The translations under genes were made by a program, and so were the position numbers. Below the pieces are notes generated by a model. That model was not told the origin of the DNA and did no database searches. It saw nothing but the letters and a program-made list of their open reading frames with translations. A stretch of 64,000 bases of DNA, from the NCBI GenBank assembly GCA_000722615.1, contig JOKI01000005.1, forward strand, positions 180,137 to 244,136. The letters are read 5' to 3'. Positions 15,440 through 25,468 of this stretch are shown here, piece by piece; position 1 is the stretch's first letter, and each line of letters starts with the position of its first letter. The stretch is from Pseudorhizobium pelagicum. Lineage in GTDB: Bacteria; Pseudomonadota; Alphaproteobacteria; Rhizobiales; Rhizobiaceae.

Positions 15440-17614
15440 CTATGCCGCTATGCGGCGCCGTTGTTCGTGGAAAGTCGCCGCCAGTCCGTCCAGTTCGGTG
15501 GCCGCAAGGCCCGACGCCTCCAAAGCCATGCATGAGCTGACAACGCCCGTAAAACCAAGGTTAGCCGAGGCACCACGAAGCGAATGGAGCAATCGCGCCG
15601 TCCGCTTCACATCGCCTTCATTTGCCGCTGTCTTGATCTGCGCGAGCAGCTTCTCCGCGTCCTCGAAGAAGTCAGAGAGAAGCTCCCGGAAACCGTCATC
15701 CCCGAGCGCCTCGACGAGTTCCAGGCGACGTGCCTCAAAACCCGTTTCCTCCTGGACCACAGTCCGCGGCCTTGGCGCCACGGTGTCTGTCTCAAGCACG
15801 ATCTTTCGCAGCGTCGCCATTGTGATCGGCTTGGACTGGAAGCCGTCCATTCCGGCGTCCGCGCAGAGCCGCCGATCGTCATCTGAGGCATTGGCCGTCA
15901 TTGCGATGATGCGCAGCCGCGCCAGGCCCGGCAGTGCCCGGATCATCCGCGTTGCCTCCAGGCCGTCGACCACGGGCATCTGCATATCCATCAGCACCAG
16001 GTCGAAGTCTCCCTCGCTCACCTCCCGGACCGCCTCCAGGCCATCGCCTGCCACCGTGACATGCTGGCCAAGGCGGAGGAGGAAGCCCTTCGCCACGTCC
16101 TGGTTCACCTTGTTGTCTTCGACGAGGAGCACCTTCAGCTGTGGAAGCTCCCGCGGGCCTGTCGTTGCGACGTCGCTTGCCCCCGCCTCGGGTTCGACAG
16201 CGGTGGCCGGAATCTCGAACCAGAAGATGCTGCCTTTTCCCGGGATGCTCGACACGCCGATCTTGCCGGACAGCCGCTCCACGATCTGCCGGCAGATTGT
16301 CAGCCCGAGGCCGGTCCCGCCAAACCGTCGGTTGATGGAAGCATCGACCTGGCTGAAGGGCTGGAAGAGCTTTCCGATGCCGTCCTCGTCGATGCCGATC
16401 CCGGTGTCGGAAATCTCGAACCGCATCCGGTCGCCGCCATCTGCCTGGAACTGGCTGATCCTGAGCGTGATGACGCCGTCTGACGTGAACTTGCACGCAT
16501 TGCTGAGCAGATTCAGCAAGACCTGACGCAGCCGCGTCGGGTCGCAGAGGATCACCGGAAACACGGCGTCCTCGTCGATCTCGAACTGCAGGAGGTTCCG
16601 GTTCTCCCGCGCCCGATCCTGAACGATGCCGAGGGCGGAGCAGGCGACAGACCGGATCGCCGTCGGCCGGGCCTCGATCTCCAGCATGCCGTTTTCGATC
16701 TTTCCGTAATCCAGGATCTCGTTGATGATCTCGAGCAGCGCCTCGCCGGACCGACGAATGGTTCCGACGCTGTGATGGGCAGCGGCCGGGATATCCGACA
16801 GGTCCAGCAGCTCGGCAGTTCCCAGAATGGCATTGAGCGGCGTGCGCACCTCGTGGCTCATGGTCGCCAGAAACTGTGATTTTGCCTGGTTGGCACTCTC
16901 CACAGCGCGGTACGCCACCTCCAGGTCGCCCGTCATCGCCTTGAGCTTCGACCCCGCCGCCCTGACCGATTGCAACTGCCGGCGGAGAAGATGGACGAGG
17001 ACGCCGACACAGACGACGAGGAGGATCACGAGGAGGCCCGACTTGACCTGCAGGGAAAGCAACTGCGATCTGTTTTCGGCGCGATCGAGGCTGACGGCGC
17101 TGTTGGCGTAAAGAAGCAGATCTTCGGTGTCGGCCATCAGGCGAATGACCTGAACCTTCGCGGCCTGAAACGACGCTTCCGATGTACTGCCTGCCGCGGC
17201 GATCTCGTTGAAGACCGGCTCGATGGCCGTAATGCTCGACTGGATCGATGAAAGCAGCGGAGCAGCATCCCTGTCGCCTCCGAACTTCCGGTCGAAATCG
17301 CCGTTGTTGAGGATCGCCATGCGCGAATACAGGATATCGTAGCGGAGCAAGGCCGGGCGGAGGCTGTCCGGGGCATAATCCCGCCGCGTCGTGAGATCAT
17401 GCATCGTCTCGTGAAGCTTCCTTGTCTCCCGATCCAGCTGGTAGATCGACCACAGCGCATTTTCGCGGATGCCGTCCTGAAGGCTGGAATAGCGGTTGGA
17501 AATCAGCGCGAAAACCACCGCCAGCCCAAGGAGGAGTACGACGGAGAAAGTCTGCAGGACAGCGGTCGCCCTGCTTGCCTTCCGAATTGCGTCTGTGTCG
17601 GAAAGTTCGCTCAA
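15440..17614 (-). CDS. Hybrid sensor histidine kinase with receiver and Hpt domains
   Basis: A 724-residue membrane kinase. Helices at about 20-40 and 191-211 bracket a 150-residue helical periplasmic sensor. Then come a coiled coil, HisKA with H254 (S-H-E-V-R-T-P-L), HATPase with G-T-G-L-G-L-T at 433-439, a receiver domain with D543 (L-M-D-M-Q-M-P) and a C-terminal Hpt with H677 (L-L-H-S-L-R-G). This is a complete four-step phosphorelay in one chain, able to pass phosphate to the HD-GYP regulator. Its ATG overlaps the stop of the exported 17611-18126 gene, so the periplasmic partner and kinase are made together and the former may feed the sensor domain. Confidence 0.92.
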   Translation of the reverse strand: MSELSDTDAIRKASRATAVLQTFSVVLLLGLAVVFALISNRYSSLQDGIRENALWSIYQLDRETRKLHETMHDLTTRRDYAPDSLRPALLRYDILYSRMAILNNGDFDRKFGGDRDAAPLLSSIQSSITAIEPVFNEIAAAGSTSEASFQAAKVQVIRLMADTEDLLLYANSAVSLDRAENRSQLLSLQVKSGLLVILLVVCVGVLVHLLRRQLQSVRAAGSKLKAMTGDLEVAYRAVESANQAKSQFLATMSHEVRTPLNAILGTAELLDLSDIPAAAHHSVGTIRRSGEALLEIINEILDYGKIENGMLEIEARPTAIRSVACSALGIVQDRARENRNLLQFEIDEDAVFPVILCDPTRLRQVLLNLLSNACKFTSDGVITLRISQFQADGGDRMRFEISDTGIGIDEDGIGKLFQPFSQVDASINRRFGGTGLGLTICRQIVERLSGKIGVSSIPGKGSIFWFEIPATAVEPEAGASDVATTGPRELPQLKVLLVEDNKVNQDVAKGFLLRLGQHVTVAGDGLEAVREVSEGDFDLVLMDMQMPVVDGLEATRMIRALPGLARLRIIAMTANASDDDRRLCADAGMDGFQSKPITMATLRKIVLETDTVAPRPRTVVQEETGFEARRLELVEALGDDGFRELLSDFFEDAEKLLAQIKTAANEGDVKRTARLLHSLRGASANLGFTGVVSSCMALEASGLAATELDGLAATFHEQRRRIAA

Positions 17615-18126
17615 TCCGTCACCTCGATTTTGACGATCTGCCAGACGGAACGGGAGAAATACTTCTCGTTGTAGAGGTTTGGATCCAGGTCGAAGGGATA
17701 GATGAGGAAGAGCGGCCCTTTCTCCCGGACCGACATGGTCTTGCCGTGAAGACGGGTGGCCAGGATTGTGTCCAGTTGAGCAACGTCTTCCATCGGCACA
17801 TCTGCGTAGTAGTCATTCAGAGCGGTGATGCGAAGCTTTGCCCCCCGGGCACCGGCTGCCTCAAGGACGCTTCGCAGGTACGGTCCCGAAAACTCGACCT
17901 CTCCCGATGTCCATGGCGTCCTGACCTTCGCAGAGCGCCCGGCGAGCGCCTCCAGCATCTGCAGATCGAACTGTGCGGTCGCGCCGACATTGGGATGATC
18001 GAGCACCGGTGCCGACACGGTCAGCACCACGGGGCCTTTGGGCGCGTCCAGAGCCATGGCTGGAAGTGCAGCCGACACCACCACAGCAAAGAGGCCGAAA
18101 AACTTGGAGAGCAGTCTGATGTGCAT
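17611..18126 (-). CDS. Exported sulfite-oxidase-fold protein lacking the Moco cysteine
   Basis: A 171-residue protein with a signal peptide (about 1-26, A-M-A-L-D) and a domain like the molybdopterin-binding fold of sulfite oxidase and YedY (L-T-V-S-A-P and V-E-F-S-G-P-Y-L-R-S-V-L-E-A-A-G segments). It has no cysteine anywhere, so the Cys that ligates molybdenum in true enzymes is absent. A non-catalytic ligand-sensing role for the adjacent kinase is more likely. The start is unclear: ATG at 18126 gives a clean signal peptide with a weak ribosome site; ATGs at 18180 and 18177 would add up to 18 residues. Confidence 0.7.
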   Translation of the reverse strand: MHIRLLSKFFGLFAVVVSAALPAMALDAPKGPVVLTVSAPVLDHPNVGATAQFDLQMLEALAGRSAKVRTPWTSGEVEFSGPYLRSVLEAAGARGAKLRITALNDYYADVPMEDVAQLDTILATRLHGKTMSVREKGPLFLIYPFDLDPNLYNEKYFSRSVWQIVKIEVTD

Positions 18127-18478
18127 GGGGCGCCCGGATGCCGGCCCTATCTCGGCCAAGCTGTTTGACTGGAACATCATCCTGCCAAACGCGAGACCGG
18201 AGCCCCGCCTTTTTCTACCGCCGCGTCATGCTGGTGGTTTTGGTTCTGAGCAGACCCTCATTTCTAGCGTCGAAATGTTTACTGCTTTTCAAGCAAACCG
18301 CTAAAATTACGCCGGATCGGCAAGAAAGCATCTGAATGGCCGCAGCCGAGCGCATCAGCGACCGCATGGCGGTCACACATCCGTGGAAGTTGTCGATATT
18401 TCTCGGGGCGACGATCTGCCCGGTAGGACGTGGAACATCTAGAACGCTCCACGTGCCCTGCCCAGAAGGCAGCCTTCG
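18127..18478. other. Intergenic region between the signalling operon and the peptidase operon
   Basis: No gene is supported. It holds the presumed promoter of the signalling operon (minus strand, AT-rich around 18260-18310) and the 3' end of the peptidase operon. Visible structures are an inverted repeat ACGTGGA (18428-18434) / TCCACGT (18448-18454) and a 6-bp stem at 18360-18374, both possible 3'-end hairpins without T-runs. Confidence 0.5.
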
Positions 18479-20227
18479 TCAGACGGAGGCTGCGGCGGCC
18501 TGTCTGGCGGGAAGGATCTCCTGCCAGGCGGCATAGGCGGAAAGCACGGTTTCCATCTGCGCGGTGTGCCCGGCGATAAATGCATCCCCGTAGATGGTCT
18601 CGTCCGGATACTCGGTGATCAGCGTCATCGGCACCGTATGGCGGTCGTCGATGGAGGACAGGCACGGGAAACCGTTGATGATCCGGAACCCCGTCTCGCC
18701 CGCATGGATCTCGTAGAGGGCGATCTGCCGATTGTTGTAGTCCAGGAGACCCGGGATGGCGCCGAGGTGGCGCGTCACACGGTCGAGCAGTGCTTCCGCC
18801 TGGTCTTCCCAGCTGGCGTGATGCCGCATGATGAGGAAGAACCCCTTCGGCAGCGTCCACATCCCGAAGCCGCGCGGCACATAGCCTGACAGCGGCCGTG
18901 TCCATTCATGCGAGGGATAGCCATGCAGGTTCACGTGCAGCGCTGCGCCGCTGATCTCCTGCGCCTTGAAGCGGATTTCCTTCTCGTTCAGATGCGGTCC
19001 GGCGTTCTCCGGCGTGCGGTACTCAAGATCATCGCCAAGGGCGGTGTAGCGCGCGGCGTGATGCATGTGACGCGGATTATCCACCCTCAGACGCTGGTGA
19101 ATGGCGTAGCCGTCCGGGTTCTCCAGCGGAGAGATGGTGAAATGCGCCTCCGGCATCTGGCGAAGCCTGTCGGCCGCGCGCAAGGCACCGACGATACCGG
19201 TTGTCTCGTTCGGGTGCTGCCCCCCGCTGATCATCACCGGCACGTCGCGACCGGCAACATAGCGGGCGGAAACCTGCCGCCCCGAGCGCGAGTGAGCCGC
19301 AAAGGCCGCGCCGTCGACCTCACCGAGGAGCCGGGCAACCTGCGCGACCGCCAGCGGCTCCCGTGCGGTCTCGAGATCCTGCACTTCACCGTCGAGGAAC
19401 AAGGTTGAAAGCGGCCTCACCTCGATTGCCACCGAGACCTCGCCCTGGCTCTTGACGATCTCCGGCACGATCTGCCCGGGCTTCAGTCCGCGGTCGCCCA
19501 GCGGGCGCCCTGACTTCTTCTGGAAGAACTCGAGCAGCGAGAAGTAGAAATCCTCGTGGAGCGCCTCGCGCAGGCTGACAACCTCGTCGCCGACCGCCAA
19601 CGGCTCGTCCTCGGCGGGATGCGCCACGCGAATGTTCAGCTCTTCGAAATACGGCTCCTCCGAACCCCAATCCTGTTCGGCAACAGCCGCGATCGACGCC
19701 GCGAACAGCGCCTCGTAATCCGTCTCCAGGCGCTCGCCCTGGTCATCACCGGCGGCGCGATACCAGCCTGTCGGAGACACATTGGTTTCACCGACGATAT
19801 CGACATGCACGCGGTTGGGTGCCAGGACCTTCAGCGTCTTCACGCCGGTCGTCTTCGTCAGACGCACGTCGTAGAAAAACTCGCCGTCCTCGCGCTCCAC
19901 GAAGTCGATCTTCGCATCGCCGACGAGCGCTGCCAGCGGATAGGCCTCGAGGCGGAACCGGTTCCGCGGCGCGTCGGGATGCACCGGGTATCGGATTTCG
20001 ATCGCCTCGACCCCACGCAGGTCAACCTCTTCGAGGAAGGTGTACAGGACCGGCTTGTAGGCGCTGCGGATGCGGGCGGTGATGCCCTTCTCCGCCAGGC
20101 GGCGCTCCGCGGCGCTGCGGCTGTTGCGGTCGTCGAAGGTCCAGGCCTCGAAGGACTGGCCGGCCACCGCGCCCGCCACCAGCTGGTCGAGAGTGCGCTC
20201 GAATGAGGTCGTGAGGATCTTGGACAT
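18479..20227 (-). CDS. M14 family zinc carboxypeptidase-like protein with long N-terminal region
   Basis: A 582-residue protein. The C-terminal part is an M14 carboxypeptidase domain: zinc ligands H338 and E341 in G-G-Q-H-P-N-E-T-T-G, an E-N-P-D-G-Y block at 369-374 and H435 in V-N-L-H-G-Y. The first 320 or so residues are not a recognisable propeptide; they look like a conserved all-beta accessory region. No signal peptide is seen, so it should act in the cytoplasm on imported molecules. It is the last gene of the Dpp-type importer operon, four bases after the permease. A role in trimming imported peptides or amide conjugates is inferred from this. Confidence 0.82.
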   Translation of the reverse strand: MSKILTTSFERTLDQLVAGAVAGQSFEAWTFDDRNSRSAAERRLAEKGITARIRSAYKPVLYTFLEEVDLRGVEAIEIRYPVHPDAPRNRFRLEAYPLAALVGDAKIDFVEREDGEFFYDVRLTKTTGVKTLKVLAPNRVHVDIVGETNVSPTGWYRAAGDDQGERLETDYEALFAASIAAVAEQDWGSEEPYFEELNIRVAHPAEDEPLAVGDEVVSLREALHEDFYFSLLEFFQKKSGRPLGDRGLKPGQIVPEIVKSQGEVSVAIEVRPLSTLFLDGEVQDLETAREPLAVAQVARLLGEVDGAAFAAHSRSGRQVSARYVAGRDVPVMISGGQHPNETTGIVGALRAADRLRQMPEAHFTISPLENPDGYAIHQRLRVDNPRHMHHAARYTALGDDLEYRTPENAGPHLNEKEIRFKAQEISGAALHVNLHGYPSHEWTRPLSGYVPRGFGMWTLPKGFFLIMRHHASWEDQAEALLDRVTRHLGAIPGLLDYNNRQIALYEIHAGETGFRIINGFPCLSSIDDRHTVPMTLITEYPDETIYGDAFIAGHTAQMETVLSAYAAWQEILPARQAAAASV

Positions 20228-20231
20228 GGGA

Positions 20232-21077
20232 TTACCTTGAGCTTCTGCCGGTCGGGTCGAGACTGTCGCGCAGCCAGTCGCCGAGAAGATTGAGGCCGAG
20301 CACCGTCAGCAGGATGGCAAGGCCCGGAAAGACGCTGACCCACCACGCGGTCTGCAGATAGGTACGGCCATCGGCCAGCATCCCGCCCCAGCTCGGGATC
20401 GTCGGATCGACGCCGAGCCCAAGGAACGTCAGGCTGCTTTCCAGAAGGATGTTGTTGGCGACGTTGAGCGTCATCAGCACGATCACCGGGCCGATGAGGT
20501 TGGGCAGCAGGTGCTGGACGATGATGCGCCAGTCGCGCACGCCGATGGCACGGGCCGAGAGGATGAATTCCCGCTCGCGCAGGGTCAGCACCGAGCCGCG
20601 CACCACGCGGGCATATTGAACCCACTGCGAGACGATCAGCAGGATGATCGTGTTCGTCAGGCTGCCGCCGACGATGGCGATGAAGGTGATCGCCAGGAGG
20701 ATGAAGGGCATCGCCAGCTGCAGGTCGGCGAACCGCATGACCAGCATGTCCCAGAAACCGCGGTAGTAGCCGGCGATCAATCCCATCAGCACGCCGAAGA
20801 TGACGGCGCCGATGACCGATGTGAAGCCGACAAGCAGGGAGATCTTGCCACCGGCGACCACCCGCGCCAGCACGTCACGGCCCAGCGGATCGGTGCCGAA
20901 CACATGCGCCATGTCGCTGAAGGGCGGCACCAGACGGGAGAGCAGATTGACCTTCTCGGCGCCCGGGAAGAGCACGTCGGAGAGGAGGACCGCACCGCAG
21001 ATGATGACGGTGAGAAAGGCGCCGAGGATGAACTCGAGGCTGTGGAACCGCTGCAGGCGTGACGTTTTTGCGGCCAT
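20232..21077 (-). CDS. DppC-type ABC transporter permease
   Basis: A 281-residue permease of the peptide/nickel/opine (PepT) family. It has the N-terminal helix plus the G-T-D-P-L-G-R-D-V-L-A-R motif typical of DppC/OppC, five further helices and an EAA-like loop (A-R-A-I-G-V-R-D-W followed by H-L-L-P-N-L). It pairs with the 21083-22006 permease, five bases upstream. Confidence 0.92.
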   Translation of the reverse strand: MAAKTSRLQRFHSLEFILGAFLTVIICGAVLLSDVLFPGAEKVNLLSRLVPPFSDMAHVFGTDPLGRDVLARVVAGGKISLLVGFTSVIGAVIFGVLMGLIAGYYRGFWDMLVMRFADLQLAMPFILLAITFIAIVGGSLTNTIILLIVSQWVQYARVVRGSVLTLREREFILSARAIGVRDWRIIVQHLLPNLIGPVIVLMTLNVANNILLESSLTFLGLGVDPTIPSWGGMLADGRTYLQTAWWVSVFPGLAILLTVLGLNLLGDWLRDSLDPTGRSSR

Positions 21078-21082
21078 GGTGC

Positions 21083-22006
21083 TTACTCCGTGCGGATGCG
21101 GGGATCGATGAGCCCGTAGGCGATATCGACCAGGAGATTGATGCCGACGATCAACAGCGAAAGCACGGTGATGACGGCCTGCAGGACCGGGTAGTCACGC
21201 GCGCCGACGGCGTCGAAGGCAAGCGTTCCCAGACCCGGCCAGTTGAAGACGCGCTCGATGACGACGATACCGCCCAGCAGGCCGCCGAACTGCAGGCCGA
21301 AATAGGTGATCAGCGGGATCGCGCAATTGCGCAGCGCATGCTTGTAGAGCACCTTCGTCTCGCTGAGCCCCTTCGCCCGTGCCACCATCACATACTGCGA
21401 CTGCAGCGTGTCGAGCATGGTGGTGCGAACGAGGCGGACGTTCGTTGCCGTCAGGATGATGGCCATGGTGGCGCCGGGCATGATGTAGCTCTCGATGCCG
21501 CCCATCCCGCTCGGCGGCAGGAGACCGAGCGTAATCGAGAACAAGAGCACCAGCATGGTGGCGAGCCAGAAATTGGGGAAGGACAGCCCGATCAGCGAAA
21601 AGATCCGGATCGCCTGATCCAGCCCCTTGCCTCGGGACGTTGCGGCCATGATGCCGAGCGGGATCGACAGCACGATCGAGATCGCCATGGAGACGAAGGC
21701 CAGCATCAGCGTGGCCGGAATGGCGTTGCCGATCAACGTCGAGACCTGCGTGCCGCCGACGAAACTGCGGCCGAAGTCGAGGGTCAGGATGCCCTTGAGG
21801 AAGTCGAAATACTGAACGAAGAACGGCTTGTCGGTTCCGAGCGCCGCACGGATGCGCGCAAGATCGTCCTCCGTCATGCTGCCGCCGCCCTGGAACATGG
21901 TCACGGCAGGATCGCCCGTCAGCCGGATGGCGAAGGACACGAGCAGTGTGATGGCGATGACGACGAAGATCGCTTGCAACAAGCGTTTGACGAGAAACCC
22001 GGCCAC
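21083..22006 (-). CDS. DppB-type ABC transporter permease
   Basis: A 307-residue permease with the DppB/OppB N-terminus (L-V-K-R-L-L-Q-A-I-F-V-V-I-A-I-T) and the coupling loop R-A-K-G-L-S-E-T-K-V with K-H-A-L-R-N. It follows the binding-protein gene after a 60-base gap that contains a strong hairpin. It forms the pore with the DppC-like protein. Confidence 0.92.
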   Translation of the reverse strand: MAGFLVKRLLQAIFVVIAITLLVSFAIRLTGDPAVTMFQGGGSMTEDDLARIRAALGTDKPFFVQYFDFLKGILTLDFGRSFVGGTQVSTLIGNAIPATLMLAFVSMAISIVLSIPLGIMAATSRGKGLDQAIRIFSLIGLSFPNFWLATMLVLLFSITLGLLPPSGMGGIESYIMPGATMAIILTATNVRLVRTTMLDTLQSQYVMVARAKGLSETKVLYKHALRNCAIPLITYFGLQFGGLLGGIVVIERVFNWPGLGTLAFDAVGARDYPVLQAVITVLSLLIVGINLLVDIAYGLIDPRIRTE

Positions 22007-22029
22007 GTTCTTTTCCTTGAAGTCGAGGG

Positions 22030-22058
22030 AGGTGCCGCCCGATGGCTGGGCGGCACCT
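22030..22058 (-). promoter_or_regulatory. Intercistronic hairpin between binding-protein and permease genes
   Basis: A perfect 11-bp stem (22030-22040 with 22048-22058, 7-base loop) between the family 5 binding-protein gene and the DppB-like gene. It probably stabilises the binding-protein mRNA or limits readthrough into the permeases. Confidence 0.6.
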
Positions 22059-22066
22059 GTTTGCGA

Positions 22067-23599
22067 TTATTCGACGGTGACGTCTGTGAGCTTCAGGCGG
22101 TTGTCGGGAGCTGCCACGAAGTTCTGCACCCGCTTCGAGACGCCGTAGATGGCGTTCGAGTTGTAGAGCGGAAGCTCCAGTGCCCGGTCGGCGATGTAGG
22201 CACCGATCTCCTTCAGGATCCGCTCGCGCTCGGCACGATCGGTCAGCGGCCGCTGGGACTCCAGCATTTCGTCGAGCGTTTCGTCCGTCTCGTAGGGGTT
22301 CCACTTTTCGCCCGAGTGGTACATCGAGTAGGCCGTGTTGTCGTAGTCGAAGGTCCAGCCACCCCACTTCTGCTGGAACATCGCGCCGGTCTTGCCCTGC
22401 GGGATGATGTCGTTCAGCAGCACGTTCGTCTCGTAGGGCTGGATGGTGGCGTTGAGGCCGACCATCTGCAGGAAGCTCGCCACGACCTGGGCGACTTCGT
22501 TCATGGTGGCATCATTGCCGCGGATGTCGATCTGCAGCGGCGAACCGGCCGCAACGCCTGCTTCTGCAAGCAGCGCCTTGGCAGCTTCGGGATCATACGG
22601 CAGCGGAGCGAGTTCCGGGTCATGGCCGAAGGAGAGCGCGCTCTGGAAGGTCGCGATCTCGGCGCCCTGGCCGGCAAGGATCGATTCCACGATGGTCTTG
22701 CGATCGACCGCCATGATGATCGCCTTGCGGACACGCGGATCGGCCGTGATGCCGTCGCGGGTGTTGAAGCGCAGCGCATCGACGGTCGGACCGGGCACGC
22801 TGACGATCTCGAGGTTGTCGTCGGCTTCGATGACCGGGATCATGCCGATCGGAATGATCGGCGGGATAACGATATCGACGCGACCGGCCTGCAGCTCGGC
22901 AACGGCTGTCGCCGGCTCGGTGATGAAGCGGTACTCGAGCTCCGAGAGCTTCGGTGCGCCGCCCCAGTAGTCAGCATTGGCTTCCAGCTTGATACCGACC
23001 TTCGGCTCGTAGGAGACGAACTTGAAGGCGCCGGTACCGACCGGGTTGAGGTTGAAGAAATCCTCGCCCTTTTCCTCGATGTACTTCGGCGGAACGATCA
23101 TCGCGCCGTAGCCGGCGAGCTTCGTCAGGAGAACCGGGTCCGGCGTCGTGAGCTTCATGTCGACCGTGTATTCGTCGATGACCTCGACGCTCTCGATCGC
23201 GATGTAGTTCGAGCGCTGCGGTCCCTTGGCACCTTCTTCGCCCAGCAGGCGGTCGAAGGTGTATTTCACCGCTTCGGCGTTGAAGGGCTCGCCGTTGTGA
23301 AAGGCGACGTTCTGGCGCAGCGTGAAGCGGATGCGCTTGCCCTCGTCCAGCTCTTCCCAGCTCTCGGCGAGACCCGGCACCAGCTCCATGTCGGGGCCGC
23401 GATAGGTCAGGCCGTCGAAGATGTTGGTGGAGACGGCAGCCCAGGCCACCAGGAAGGTGTCGACCGGGTCCCAGCTGCCTGGATCCTGCGAGCTGGAAAG
23501 CGTCAGCTTGCCGGCGGCGAGCGCCGGACCGGAGAACGCCGTTCCCGCCATGGCGAGCGCGACGGCCGCCGATAGAAGTCCCCGTTTCATTATTGTCAT
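22067..23599 (-). CDS. Family 5 extracellular solute-binding protein (DppA-like)
   Basis: A 510-residue periplasmic binding protein. The signal peptide ends near residue 29 (A-L-A-A-G). Family motifs include W-D-P-V-D-T, L-R-Q-N-V-A-F-H-N-G-E-P-F-N-A and the late W-G-G-W-T-F-D-Y-D-N. Family 5 ligands include di- and oligopeptides, opines and other amides. The start at 23599 has GAGAGGA upstream; ATG 23590 is an alternative. With PxpABC downstream of the same promoter, pyroglutamyl-containing peptides or related lactams are attractive ligands, but that is inference. Confidence 0.88.
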   Translation of the reverse strand: MTIMKRGLLSAAVALAMAGTAFSGPALAAGKLTLSSSQDPGSWDPVDTFLVAWAAVSTNIFDGLTYRGPDMELVPGLAESWEELDEGKRIRFTLRQNVAFHNGEPFNAEAVKYTFDRLLGEEGAKGPQRSNYIAIESVEVIDEYTVDMKLTTPDPVLLTKLAGYGAMIVPPKYIEEKGEDFFNLNPVGTGAFKFVSYEPKVGIKLEANADYWGGAPKLSELEYRFITEPATAVAELQAGRVDIVIPPIIPIGMIPVIEADDNLEIVSVPGPTVDALRFNTRDGITADPRVRKAIIMAVDRKTIVESILAGQGAEIATFQSALSFGHDPELAPLPYDPEAAKALLAEAGVAAGSPLQIDIRGNDATMNEVAQVVASFLQMVGLNATIQPYETNVLLNDIIPQGKTGAMFQQKWGGWTFDYDNTAYSMYHSGEKWNPYETDETLDEMLESQRPLTDRAERERILKEIGAYIADRALELPLYNSNAIYGVSKRVQNFVAAPDNRLKLTDVTVE

Positions 23600-23641
23600 G
23601 TACCTGTTCCTCTCAGATGCGTGCGATGTCTTCGCGGTTGT

Positions 23642-25464
<1,823 letters not shown>

Positions 25465-25468
<4 letters not shown>

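Noticed and set aside
14208-16526. A 772-codon plus-strand frame opposite the kinase and response regulator
   Set aside because: Antisense to genes with complete catalytic motifs; low-complexity Ser/Arg-rich tail typical of a shadow frame.
18428-18454. Inverted repeat ACGTGGA/TCCACGT as a strong terminator
   Set aside because: The 13-base loop and lack of a T-run make termination unlikely; kept only as a note in the intergenic entry.
21059-23575. An 838-codon open frame on the plus strand opposite dppA and dppB
   Set aside because: Antisense shadow of well-supported transport genes in high-GC DNA; no motif or ribosome site.
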